From: Fallopia convolvulus
Lineage: Eukaryota > Streptophyta > Magnoliopsida > Caryophyllales > Polygonaceae
DNA: 64,000 nucleotides
NCBI GenBank assembly: GCA_964016875.1
Contig: OZ024734.1
Span: 52,496,622-52,560,621 of the forward strand
Direction of reading: 5' to 3'
Of the stretch, positions 10,536-20,659 are shown one piece after another (the stretch's first letter is position 1; every line of letters starts with the position of its first letter). The notes beneath the pieces were generated by a model that saw nothing but the letters and a program-made list of their open reading frames with translations, was not told where the DNA came from and did not search any database. A program made the translations under genes and the position numbers.

Positions 10536-10996
10536 GGGGTTTGAGCCTAATCCGATGTGGACTCCGACTCGGCAATTGATACGGACCCGGTGTGGACCGC
10601 GTATCGAAAACCCTTGTTGGTCAAGGGGTTTGAGCCTAATCCGATGTGGACTCCGACTCGGGATAAACGTGATTGGTAGTCGCGGACCTTGTTGGGCAAG
10701 GCTTGAATCGAATCCCGGTGTGGGACTTGACTCGGATAGAGCGCTTGGTAGGCGCGTTAGAGAGCTAAGGAAAATTAGGGTAAATTACTTTTCTGATTGA
10801 TTGGTTGATAGCAGCCTAACAACCTAGGGTATTTATAATAACCCTGATATCTAAATAATACGAAAAGATAAAATCAAATTTGCTATAATAAAAAGATAAT
10901 CTTCCTAAAAAGATAAAATTAAATCTGGAAAGATAATATTCTAATTATCCAAATTAACCTAATAACCCTAATTTCGGATAATATTCTAGCGTATCA
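10488..10996 (-). repeat. LTR-B with duplicated head
   Basis: A full copy runs from 10577 to 10996 (420 bp). It is preceded by an 85-bp repeat of its first part (10488-10572) joined through CAAT. The central and distal sequence differs from LTR-A and LTR-C, so this LTR belongs to another subfamily. Confidence 0.8.
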
Positions 10997-11307
10997 ATTA
11001 CTCTCCCGGTGAGAATCGACTCGTCCTCGAGGCGAAAATCAGGAGGAGACTGCGGAAGCGTCAATCAGGTCCTCCAGGGTCGAACACAAATGGGTCGAAC
11101 TGCGGTGGTGTGGAAGGAACCCCGACGAGCACGTGCTGGTGCAGATCCGGTGGCGACTGGCCTGGTGGCGACGACGACATGGTTTGTTGTTGGGGTGACG
11201 CGCCAGGAACGACGACCGGATGAAGGGCGGCGGCCTGCTGGTTCGCGTGCACAGTAGCGGTGGAGAGGTTGGTGGTAGACATGGCGGTTCAAGATGAAAG
11301 CACCAAT

Positions 11308-11664
11308 TGATACAGACTCGGTGTGGATCGCATATCGAAAACCCTTGTTGGTCAAGGGGTTTGAGCCTAATCCGATGTGGACTCCGACTCGGGATAAACG
11401 CGATTGGTTGCCACGGGGTTGAAGAACGATAAATTTAGAGTAAAGAGAGAAATTAATTAACTGGCTTTTATTGATTCATTCATTCATTGCATCCTAACAA
11501 CTTAAGGGTATTTATAATAACCCTGATATCTAGATAAACCCTAGTTGCTAAAATAAAAAAGATAATCTTAATAAAAATAAAATGTAATCTCTAAATAAAA
11601 GGAAAGCATAATTATCCAATCCCAATATCCCGATATATTTTACCAGCATAATTATAGCGTATCA
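11308..11664 (-). repeat. LTR-C, 357 bp
   Basis: Begins TGATACAGACTC and ends TTATAGCGTATCA. It is the closest partner of LTR-A and shows the uninterrupted target site of the MULE. Confidence 0.88.
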
Positions 11665-12237
11665 CTTTCATTGTGCTACTTCCTCCTGTTGCTCCATGCT
11701 CAATATCTTGTGCAATTTTTTTCTCTCTTTTTTCAAAAATTTAACTATATTTCTTCCTCCTCCTCTCCCATGATTGATCTCCTATATACTTTCATATTAT
11801 TTAGCACTTTTGTGTTGGAGACCAGATCAACTCATTAGGGCTCCTTTATGCGGTTTAATTGACTTCTATGGACCGCTCTTATTCACTTTCCTTTGCCTTT
11901 GTTCAAATGTAAAATGTTCATTTGGTGCACATTTGAGGGTGTGAGGAAAATTAGAGAATATGGCCATGAATGAGGAGGAGGATGAAGGTGGCTATGGTGG
12001 CCAAAATTCCAAATTAAAACGTTAACCCTAAAATGTCATTTCCAAAATTTAACCAAACAATGAAGTACCAGTCAATTCCATTACTTTGTTTCACTCTAAT
12101 TGGTCTCGGCTGTTGTTTTCATATAACCTCTTAAGTTATCAATTCTGTTTGGTATTCCTAATTTTTACCTCTTCAAAAATAAATTTCATTCTTTATCCCC
12201 ATCTCAACATGATTCCATGGTATAAAACAAGCCCTAA

Positions 12238-12933
12238 ATAGCTTCACAATGAACTTATGTCTACATCTAATATTATATAAAGCTTTCAATTTAAATGTTA
12301 TCACATACCGAAAGAAAAACAACAACCATGAACGACTAAGTGAATCAAGAGTGAGTGAGCGAGATCAGCTAATAAGAGTACAAACCCCCGAGAAGCAAGA
12401 ACAAGGATGAGTTTGAGATCATGGTGAGTAAAGCACTATAAGCATAGTGTCACATGTAACAGGTCAACTTATCAAGTGCGTGCGAAATGGACAACTTACA
12501 TTCCCTCCACCGAGATGAAAAATCTTTAGAAGCCTTAGATCACCAAACGAACTGACCCAATATAACTCGGTCCAAAATCAAACATAACTCCAACTTCTCG
12601 TAAAAGTAGTACATAAAATAAACTTCAAGCCATCCTGCAAAAAAAGTTCGCAGACTTGCCCAGCAAGTATGATATACTTACAATGCAAGTAAAACAAACT
12701 TGTCTAGCTCGCAAGTGTGAGTTTTCCCTTTTTTTTCTTTTTTCTTCTTTATCTTGCATATAAAGGGTTTTTTTCCTATGGAAAAAACACATAATTCTTG
12801 GTTTCCATTCCTTGGCCTTGCAAGCATCCGTGGTGATTGAGGAAATCAACTGAGCTAGCAAAGCTCGAATAATGTTTTAGGAGTTTTACCAATCCTTGTG
12901 TTTTGATCTTCCCAGTCAACAAGAACATCCAAT
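12238..12933. other. Intergenic sequence, nothing recognised
   Basis: AT-rich sequence with no supported coding region, RNA gene or transposon end. The minus-strand ORF at 12625-12861 has no recognisable motif. Confidence 0.5.
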
Positions 12934-12942
12934 TTTAATTTT

Positions 12943-13929
12943 GGAAAATTCCTTTTGGTACCCTCGTAGTTTAGACTTTTCCTCTTAGTGTCCAAAATTT
13001 TTTTTTTATTCCTTTTGGTGCCCTTATAGTTTTAAAAAAATCCTTTCCGTAACCTAAAGTACACCCAAAACCAAATTCCATCCATTTTACTCACATTTCC
13101 GTTAACTAAATTTAATTAAAAAATCTAAACGCTTGCCCTGCAATTGTTAAAATCAATTGAAGCTTGCCCTGCAATTTAATTAAAAAAATCAATTGTTAAA
13201 AACCAAACGCTTGCCCTGCAATTGAAGCTTCAAGAATGGGGCCGCTAGATCGGCGAACCTGGGGTCTCCGGGCATGGCGGGTCAAGCAATTCCGATTGGA
13301 TTTCCGGGTGGGCGAAAAAGTCAGCCTTAGGCATGGAGCTCAGCGGGGTTCTGTAACAAGAGTTGTTGACGCTGATGTGAGATGCCGGAGGAGCATTCGC
13401 CGATGGCGAGATGTTGCTGGAGTTGCAGATGTTGCCGATCGAGCTTTCCGATCAGATCTCTGATGGCGAACCGCTCGTTGGAGATGGCTGAATTGGAGGC
13501 CGAGCCCGGGGAGGAGACCATAGATCTGAGAGCAGAGTCGAAGAAGCAGTCGGAGGAGCCGTCTCCAGTAGTCGGCGTCGGGAAATGCACGTCTGGCGGC
13601 GGAAGGGGTTCCACGTGGGCATCAACGGTTGGTTGTAGTTGAGGAGTGGTGGGATTCCGGCGTCGAGAAAGAATTCGTTGTCCATTATATTGGAGGAGAA
13701 GCTGATGATGGGGTTCTGAGTTTCGGTCAAGGCAAAAAAAAATTGGAGACTTTTTTTTAATCAATTGTTAACGGAAATGTGAGTAAAATGGATGGAATTT
13801 GGTTTTGGGTATACTTTAGGTTATGGAAAGGACTTTTTTAAAACTACAAGGGTACCAAAAGGAATAAAAAAAAACTTTGGGCACAAAGAGGAAAAGTCTA
13901 AACCCCGAGGACACCAAAAGGAATTTCCC
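12943..13929 (-). mobile_element. Pack-MULE (987 bp) carrying bHLH gene pieces
   Basis: Inverted termini start GGAAAATTCCTTTTGG on the left and GGGAAATTCCTTTTGG on the right and extend for about 150 bp, including the segment with TCCATCCATTTTACTCACATT. A 9-bp duplication TTTAATTTT flanks it (12934-12942 and 13930-13938). No transposase. The interior is GC-rich and holds a host gene fragment. Near the left terminus three copies of CGCTTGCCCTGCAATT-like sequence (13130, 13160, 13209) show micro-duplication during assembly. Confidence 0.9.
13244..13685 (-). pseudogene. Captured 5' part of a bHLH62/49/78-like gene
   Basis: Three minus-strand blocks in different frames read MDNEFFLDAGIPPLL from 13685, DCFFDSALRSMVSSP then RFAIRDLIGKL, and NSCYRTPLSSMPKADFFA. 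This order (N-terminal MDN..FLNAG, FDSALSSMVSSP, FVIRELIGKL, CYSTPLNSPPK) matches the region upstream of the DNA-binding domain in plant bHLH49/62/78-type proteins. The bHLH domain itself is absent and frameshifts separate the blocks, so it is non-functional as a transcription factor gene. Family assignment rests on remembered motifs and was not checked by search. Confidence 0.7.
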
Positions 13930-14726
13930 TTTAATTTTTCAAGAGGCTTGTCAAAAAGGTTCTTTCTTGCCAAATAGGAGTAGATCTGAGTGAGGAAAAT
14001 ACACATAATCATTCAAAAGCAATAATTTAAGTCAGTTTGGACAAGGTAATACCAATTAGCGCTTCAAACTCACGTTTACCAAATTATATTGTTAACCACC
14101 ATACATTTCTTGTGTTAGCTTGGGTGTTGCCTTCTTGCTTAAAAGGTTTCAGATTCATGGCTTCTCGCCTTATAAATTTGAGATATGACTTCTCGCCCTT
14201 TTGTTTCGATTTCGAAGTAATTGTTCACCGTAGATGTTTAGTTCATGGGAGTAAAACGAACATTCTTAAAAGCCTATATCTTAACTAATCTATATGCTTT
14301 TCTTATTCTTAATATAATTTAAAATCTAGACGATATCTTCGTCTTCAAACAATCATTCTTAAAAGTTGTATAGATTATTAAGAACAATACATTATCTTAC
14401 ATTTTATTTACGATCCCAAATAGTAAATATGATGATAATCTCAAATTTAAAAATGTTGCCAATGCAAATTTTCACCTAAAAAAACCATGAATGCAAATAG
14501 TCCTTTTACATTGGTATAAAAAAAATATTAAAGGTTATATCAAGGTTTTTTTGAAAGAAAACATATGTGTCCATATATTAAGCTAAATTCAATTTCGATT
14601 GCTCAATAATAGCATGCGGAATATCCCCAATAAAAAGAGTTCAAAATCATCCGACACAACCCACCAATCCACAAATGGAGCTAAAATTTTGCCCATCCTA
14701 AATAAAACTAGGAAACTAGAAGTTTA

Positions 14727-15397
14727 GGAAAAATTGCATTTAACCACCCTTTATTTTACACTTGTTGCAATAAACCACCTTTTATAATTTTTCTACACTT
14801 AACCACCACTTTTTTGTAAATATGTGCATTTAGCCATCCATTTTGATGAAAAGCGTTATGTTTTTTCGTTAAGTAAAGTAAATTACATTTTTTCCTTTTT
14901 TTTACTTTTATGTATAATAAATAAAAGAATTTAAGAATAAATTGAGCTTGGAATGTCATTATCAATGGATTTCGGCTTACATCTCAACCTTTTGAGTCTC
15001 GAGTCGTCGTCCATCAGCTTAGACACGATCACTCCAAGGGATGACCAAAGTTGTTAGAATCAGATCCAAAATCCATGGTCTTTGCATCGACGAAGTCATG
15101 GTTCTTCTTTGCCATTGGATGGAGGGAAGAAATTATTATAGAGGAAATTAGGTCAGGGTTTGAGAGAACAAGTAATGCAAAAATGGGCATATTGGAACTT
15201 GAAAGTGTCAGTTATGGTTTATTTATTTATTTATTGTAAATAAAATTAAAAAAAAAGGAAAAAACGTAATTTACTTTACTTAAACGGAGAAAATGACGTT
15301 TTTCATTAAAATGGGTGGTTAAATGCACATAATTACAAATAAAGGGTGGTTAAGTATAACAAATGTAAAATAAAGGCTGGTTAAATGTAATTTCACC
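14727..15397. mobile_element. Mutator-like element, 671 bp
   Basis: Inverted termini of about 170 bp: left GGAAAAATTGCATTTAACCA, right (complement) GGTGAAATTACATTTAACCA, both continuing with repeated AACCACC motifs and a TTAAGTAAAGTAAATTAC segment. Flanks AGAAGTTTA (14718-14726) and AAAAGTTTA (15398-15406) are a 9-bp duplication with one mismatch, which suggests an older insertion. The 300-bp interior contains a minus-strand MAKKNHDFVDAKTMDFGSDS reading that I cannot assign. Confidence 0.8.
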
Positions 15398-15565
15398 AAA
15401 AGTTTAATATCAAATAAAACAAATCCTAAAGGATAACAAATTACTAATCTACAAAATTAAAATTCAAACTTGAAAATGAGCCTGACGAATCAGCTTAATT
15501 TAAACTCCACACTTTATGTAGTAGTCGAAACTTGCACAACCTTCACCCCAAATAAACAACTCTAG

Positions 15566-16357
15566 GGGCCCGTTTGGTTGTGACAAGGGAAACACTAACG
15601 TAAACGGTTTGAAAAATTAAAGGGAAAGGAAACAAAAACCCTTACATTCCAAAATTGTTTGGTTATCATTTATAAGGGAAAAGGTTTGAAAAATAATCCC
15701 CAATTCAATTTTTTTGTCCGATTTCTAAAAAAGCCCTCCGAATTTCTCATCTAGGTTTTTTCTCCCACTTCCCCAAATCCCGAATTTCATACTAATCCCC
15801 ATTTTCCCTCATTCTTTGTTCACCGCCGCCCGTCATCCCCTAACACTGCATGTGTCTTTGCTAGAGCTAGCTGTGAAATCTAAGATTCGTTTTTGTCCGA
15901 TTGACTCGAATTTTTTTCCATGAACTGCAATTGTCTCTAATCAAAGTTCCCAATGTTCGATTGACTTCCAATTTCGCTTGCCGAGCACTGTTGTAGGCCA
16001 CGGAGCCTCAAAAGCAACCCTTATCCATACCTTGTTGCCCGTCCTCACCGAGGAGCTCTACCGTCGCCGATGTCGTGTTCAATAACATGCCGGAGTTGGA
16101 GGTGGGAGGTCAGAGGCAGAGGTGGTGAGGACACAAGAGGTCGGCATCGGCGGTGAGAACACAAGAGTTCGTTTCCGGGGAAAGGTTGATGGGAAAGGCT
16201 TTTGTTACTTCCCAAAATTTAAGAGGAAACAAAAGAGGAATTGTATCTTTTTTTAGTTCAATGAAAAAATGAATAATTAGACCATCAAACACTCTGGAAG
16301 GGAGTGAAAAGTTATTTTCGTTTCCTCAATTAAAAAAGTGAACCACCGAACGGGCCC
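15566..16357. mobile_element. Non-autonomous DNA transposon with GGGCCCGTTTGG-type termini
   Basis: Left end GGGCCCGTTTGGTTGTGAC and right end complement GGGCCCGTTCGGTGGTTCAC form an imperfect inverted pair. The interior is partly GC-rich with a long inverted echo (GGGAAAGGAAAC on the left against GTTTCCTCAATT on the right). The flanking target duplication is unclear (TAG against TAA), so the superfamily (PIF/Harbinger or hAT) is undecided. Confidence 0.6.
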
Positions 16358-16458
16358 TAAGCCTCCCTCCGCCATTATAACATCTTACTTATCATCTTAC
16401 CCAAACCCGGCGAAATCCAACAAACAAAAGAAAACCATACGAATCACGTACACACAAC

Positions 16459-17093
16459 CAGTGGCGTAGCCAGGAATTTGAGCCAGTGGGGGCTAAATTC
16501 ATTTGGGTATTTTTTTGGCAACAGAAAAAATTCCTGGCGAAGCCAGAATTTTTTTTGTATTTTTTATTATAAAATATTGGAAAAAATTATATTTTTCTGT
16601 ATATAAAAAAATTATATAGAAAATTTGTATTTTTTCATAAAATTTAGTAATTTTCGGTATAAAAACCATTTTAATTTATTTTATATGTATGGAAAATTAA
16701 CCGGTTTTTTTCTGACCAAATAGACTAGTGTTTACTCTTTCCGTTTAGTTCTATTTGTCCTTATAATATAATGCACATATATTAAGACACGTTCTATTCT
16801 TACTAATTGCCCCCTATTAAATTTATATTAATAAAAAACGAATGGTGGATACATTTAATATGTCTTGCTTTTGATTGGATAAATATAAAATGTAATATTG
16901 AAATTTTTGAACAAAATACCTAGAAGGACAAATAAAACTAAATAAAAAAATTAAATCTAGAATAACAAATAGATGAAACTAAACGGAGAGAATATCAAAT
17001 AACCAACATTTTACTATATTTTTAATTTTTTTTTTTTTTAAAATCCCAGTGGGGACTGTAGCCTCCACTGGACACAAGGTGCGTCCGCCACTG
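16459..17093. mobile_element. hAT-like non-autonomous element, 635 bp
   Basis: The left end is CAGTGGCGTAGCC and the right end complement CAGTGGCGGACGC. The 8-bp sequence CACACAAC flanks both ends (16451-16458 and 17094-17101), as expected for hAT. The interior is very AT-rich and contains a nested small element. Its right end lies about 355 bp before the first G-box of the lipid-transfer gene. Confidence 0.85.
16735..16992. mobile_element. Nested Stowaway-like MITE
   Basis: Left CTCTTTCCGTTTAGTTCTAT and right complement TTCTCTCCGTTTAGTTTCAT are inverted termini. TA lies outside both ends. About 258 bp, AT-rich, non-coding, inside the hAT-like element. Confidence 0.65.
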
Positions 17094-17447
17094 CACACAA
17101 CACCACCCAAACCAATCAAAGCAGACCCACTTCTACAAACACCCCCACCCCATGACAAGCCGTAGCATGCATATGAAATATGAATGCATCTAGTCCTTCT
17201 ACACTAGTAGCAAAGAAATTTAAAGGTTCTATCAAGTTGTGTGAACACAAAATTTTCACCTTGAATCCAAATATTCTTTTTACAACTAAACTTTTCCATC
17301 CCTTGAGACAAGTTCACATTTCATGATTAAAATCGCCCAACTGGCACCAATCAACCAAAGTCAAAAATATTCAAAATAAAACCCCACAACTTTTTCTACC
17401 AAAAAAAAAACCCCCACAACTTTGAACGCTGTCCGAGCCCTACCCTC

Positions 17448-17453
17448 CACGTG
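17448..17453. promoter_or_regulatory. G-box (CACGTG)
   Basis: A perfect palindromic CACGTG core in CTCCACGTGTAA, 355 bp before the lipid-transfer gene start. G-boxes bind bZIP and bHLH factors; a role here is inference. Confidence 0.5.
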
Positions 17454-17516
17454 TAAAATAATTCGCATCACTCCGCCTGCTGTTCCTTTTATCCATCACG
17501 ACCTTTCAGATTCTGA

Positions 17517-17522
17517 CACGTG
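17517..17522. promoter_or_regulatory. G-box / ABRE-like (GACACGTGTC)
   Basis: The core CACGTG lies in a 10-bp palindrome GACACGTGTC. The close pair with the upstream G-box suggests an ABA- or light-responsive promoter, unproven. Confidence 0.55.
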
Positions 17523-17807
17523 TCCCATCACGATCCCTGGGCCCCACCTCTCTCTCTCTTCCCCCTCCTTCCAGTAAAAACCTCCACCGCTTTCTCGCAT
17601 GGCCGCACTCTCCACTCATCACTCTCCCCCGTGCTTTCTCTCTCTCCCCCTTTTCCCCATCGCAATCATCTCCTCCATCTCCTCTCTCTCCAATTTAATC
17701 CGCGAATCTCCCGATCCTACTCCACTTCCACTCCCCATCGCGCTTCGATTTCTCCTTTCTCATCTCTTCCTGAACATCTCCGTGCTGTCGTGCTCAATTT
17801 GGTGAGG

Positions 17808-19456
17808 ATGATGAACAGAGAGATCGCGATGATGATTGTGGTGGCTGTAGCGGTGATTTTGGGAGCATCGGCGGCGGAAGCGAAGCAGGCGGAGGCTCCG
17901 GCGGTGGATTGCTCGACGCTGGTGCTTGGAATGGCCGATTGCTTGACGTTCGTGACCAACGGAAGCACAGTCGAGAAGCCGGAGGGGCAGTGTTGCTCGG
18001 GACTCAAGACGGTTCTTCGCACCGACGCGCAGTGCCTCTGCGACGCCTTCAAGAACAGCGCTAGCTTCGGCGTCGCACTCAATTTGACGAAAGCGCTCGC
18101 TCTCCCTACCGCTTGCCATGTCTCCGCGCCCTCTGCTAAGAATTGTGGAGGTCTGTTTTTCTGTAATCGCTCTTTCTTTCTAGTTTTGAAATGTTAGGGT
18201 TCTGATTTGGATCTTCGTTTGTGTTGTTGTTTTTTGTTGGCGTGTTTCAGTGACGCTTTCTTCGCCTACTGGTGCCCCTGGTGAGTGTTAATCTACCGAT
18301 TTTTCAGTAAATTGTTGATTATTTACGTTTAATTGTTTATTGATTTGATGTTGACGAACGATGACCAAATTCTAGCCTGATTGTTAGGCAATTTGTAGAA
18401 GATGATTTCGTCCGTATTCGACTGTTGATTAATTTGTAGGTCATATTTGTACGGTTTGAGACTTTGAGTTGAAAGGATAGATAAAGGTAGTTTTTGTGCG
18501 GTGGGGGAAGTTTCAGTGCGTTATGGACTAAAATTTATTCTGTTGGTTGGTGAAATGGTCTTTTTTATCATTACTTTTATTAAAATAGGAAGAGGAGTTT
18601 TGGTGGAAATTTGTTGGTAGATGAACATAGTGGGGTTTAAGGGATTGTGCTAATAAGAAAGTGTCTTTTTGATGTTGATTTGAAACAACCCTGATCCATG
18701 CCCCCATATTTGTTGAGCTTAGCCTTTAATATATGATTCTGATGTGGCATGACATCTTGTCAAGTTTGTTGTGTTTTGATTATAAATTACTCATGCATCT
18801 TTATGAAATCAAGTGTCCATTCAAATTGTCTATCCTACTAAAAGTTGATTAGTTCTTAACTTTGTAAATTTGGTTTTGCTTGAAGAATCAAATATGTCAA
18901 CATAGAAATGTAAGAGAGTAAGAGACCAATGAATTTTGGAGCAATTGCCCTTTGTAGGACTTTTCAAAGGCAATCTATATATAGCCTCCAGAACCCGATA
19001 AATTTGTATTTGCATCAAATAATTCTTACACAAGCAGGGGCGCGCCCTTGTCGATTGTGGCAAACTATATCAGCCCAACCCAAACTGTTATTTCTCTACC
19101 AACTTGCTCAACTAGTGTCTCCTTGTAGTACTTTCTGATTATAAGCCATCTAGCACCTCGGTTGCTTCCAATCAATGAGTGAAATCATAGATGATATGCA
19201 AACGCCGTCAGTTGAGCTTTTTCAATGGACCATCTAGTTTTGAATCTTGATCTATTGGGCCTATCTGTGTTGATATGCAGTTGCATCGCCAGCTGGAGCC
19301 CCGGAATCATCAGACGCTAATGCACCAACGAGCAGTGGAGCGAGCGAAGCTTCCCCATCTCCGACTCCTGGAAAGAACGCTGCTTCACCAGTTCTTGGAG
19401 TCTCTTTGAGCTCAGTTGTTTTGTGCCTGGCTGTTGCCATTCTTTCTAGTCTCTAA
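17808..19456 (+). CDS. GPI-anchored non-specific lipid-transfer protein (LTPG type)
   Basis: Three exons, 17808-18150, 18251-18280 and 19281-19456, join in frame with GT-AG introns and give 182 residues. The start MMNREIAMM opens a hydrophobic signal peptide ending near ASAAEA (about residue 25). The mature part has the eight-cysteine pattern C-C-CC-CxC-C-C (VDC, ADC, QCC, CLC, TAC, NC). A tail rich in P, S and A follows, then a hydrophobic C-terminus (SPVLGVSLSSVVLCLAVAIL) typical of a GPI attachment signal. Such proteins sit on the outer face of the plasma membrane and help move lipids for cuticle or suberin. The frame is open upstream to 17520, but that part is low-complexity leader. A second ATG at 17811 could also be used. 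CT-rich leader at 17550-17700. Confidence 0.93.
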
Positions 19457-20659
19457 ACAGGTGATATATGGTTACTTCATTGTGATCATCAATTTGGAGC
19501 TTGATATTGGCGATTTTTAATTATTATGGTTTTTTCTTTCTTTATATTTATTTTGGGTTTGGGTACGTAGTAGTCTTTTGTATGGAGGTGTGATGGCATG
19601 CGTTTGTGTATGTAGCTTTAAAACATCAGATGGATTTCATTGTGATCAATTTGGATGAGCTCGGATTTTACTTGATAAATTGATTCACCTATTTATAGTT
19701 CGATTTTTCTAACTAATGTCTTAAGGATATAAGTTAAGTCCCTTAAAATGAAAATAATTTGTTTGTTTATATTAAATACGATTTATATTTAACCTATATC
19801 ATAGGTTAGAAAAACGGTTTATAGTTTCATAGAAAAATGTTTTTCTACTAGCATTGATATCTTGAATAAGATCTTAGGATATTTTTTAGGATTCACGGGA
19901 ATGGCAAAAGTACAAAAAATGACCATCTAAACCATTTGGATTCTTACGGAAGTAATTCTCAATATTTAATTGAAACACATACAATATTTAATTTTGGAAA
20001 TGAAGACTTTGTTGTAAATTTAGGTAAGCACGTCCTCATTTTTTTTTCTCCTCTCTCATTTTGGAGAATGAGACTAGAAATCTGTTTGACCCCAGAACAT
20101 CTTAATGTTTTTCATAATTGAGATTCTAAAAAAATGGAGAAGTTGGATATGATACGTGTCACTTTACTTTTAGGTTCCAATCAACAACTAGCATATTATT
20201 ATCTATATTGTATTATAATGTATTAAACTACTTTCTTTTTTTTATGACGGTGAGCCCCTCTCGATTTTAAGGGGTTTTAAAGGTAGTTTTTTTGAAAATT
20301 CAAATTAGTATGGTTTAATTATTAATTTCGGTGTGTTTAGAGTCAAATTCTACAAATTTAAGGGTGAAGAATACAATAATGAGTTTGAATTTAATCAATT
20401 CAAACTGAAGAGTGACACCAATTGAATTATCCAAAACCTCAAAGGTACCAAGAAGAATTAAGTTTTTTGTTGGATACCAAACGGAAAAAGTAGAAACTCA
20501 AGGACACCAAAATAATTTCCCATAGATAAAATCATCTTACATTGATTGACTTGACCCAATTGTAACAACCTAAAAATGAGTTGTTACAATACCAAAGGTT
20601 TTTATAAAACCCCTTTAAGGCTTAGGGGATAATAATACTGAACTCAAGGAAATGTCACA
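19457..20659. other. Intergenic AT-rich sequence
   Basis: It holds the 3' untranslated region of the lipid-transfer gene, then AT-rich DNA. At about 20437-20522 a stretch ending GGACACCAAAATAATTTCCC resembles the right terminus of the MULE at 12943-13929 and may be a relic of the same family. No gene seen. Confidence 0.5.

Larger units (their letters stand above)
8561..11664 (-). mobile_element. Ty3/gypsy-type composite with three LTRs, minus orientation
   Basis: The order on the plus strand is LTR-A (8561-10013, interrupted by a MULE), interior 1 (10014-10487), LTR-B (10488-10996 with a partial duplicated head), interior 2 (10997-11307), LTR-C (11308-11664). All LTRs begin TGATAC and end GTATCA. 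Each interior starts with the complement of a purine tract (CGGGGGAGAAT type, with the GAGGACAAGTCG block) and ends with the complement of a primer-binding site (ATTGGTGCTTTCAT). The outer flanks share CTTTC (8556-8560 and 11665-11669), so the array inserted as one unit or formed by later recombination at one locus. Interiors are only about 0.3-0.5 kb, so this is a small non-autonomous derivative. Confidence 0.88.
8414..12234. mobile_element. PIF/Harbinger-like non-autonomous element, split by a nested gypsy insertion
   Basis: The left end GGGCTTGGTTGGCACCATG and the right end, whose complement is GGGCTTGTTTTATACCATGG, form imperfect inverted termini. Both are flanked by TAA (8411-8413 and 12235-12237), a 3-bp duplication typical of PIF/Harbinger. 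The gypsy composite at 8561-11664 with its own target duplication lies inside, so the original element was about 710 bp. No transposase is present. Assignment is moderate because the termini are short and imperfect. Confidence 0.6.

Noticed and set aside
13327..13764. 145-residue minus-strand ORF as an intact gene
   Set aside because: It mixes captured bHLH sequence with MULE terminal sequence, and the family blocks are split over three frames.
17520..17807. Longer N-terminus for the lipid-transfer protein
   Set aside because: The upstream in-frame part is low-complexity S/P/L sequence; the signal peptide expected at the N-terminus begins at 17808.
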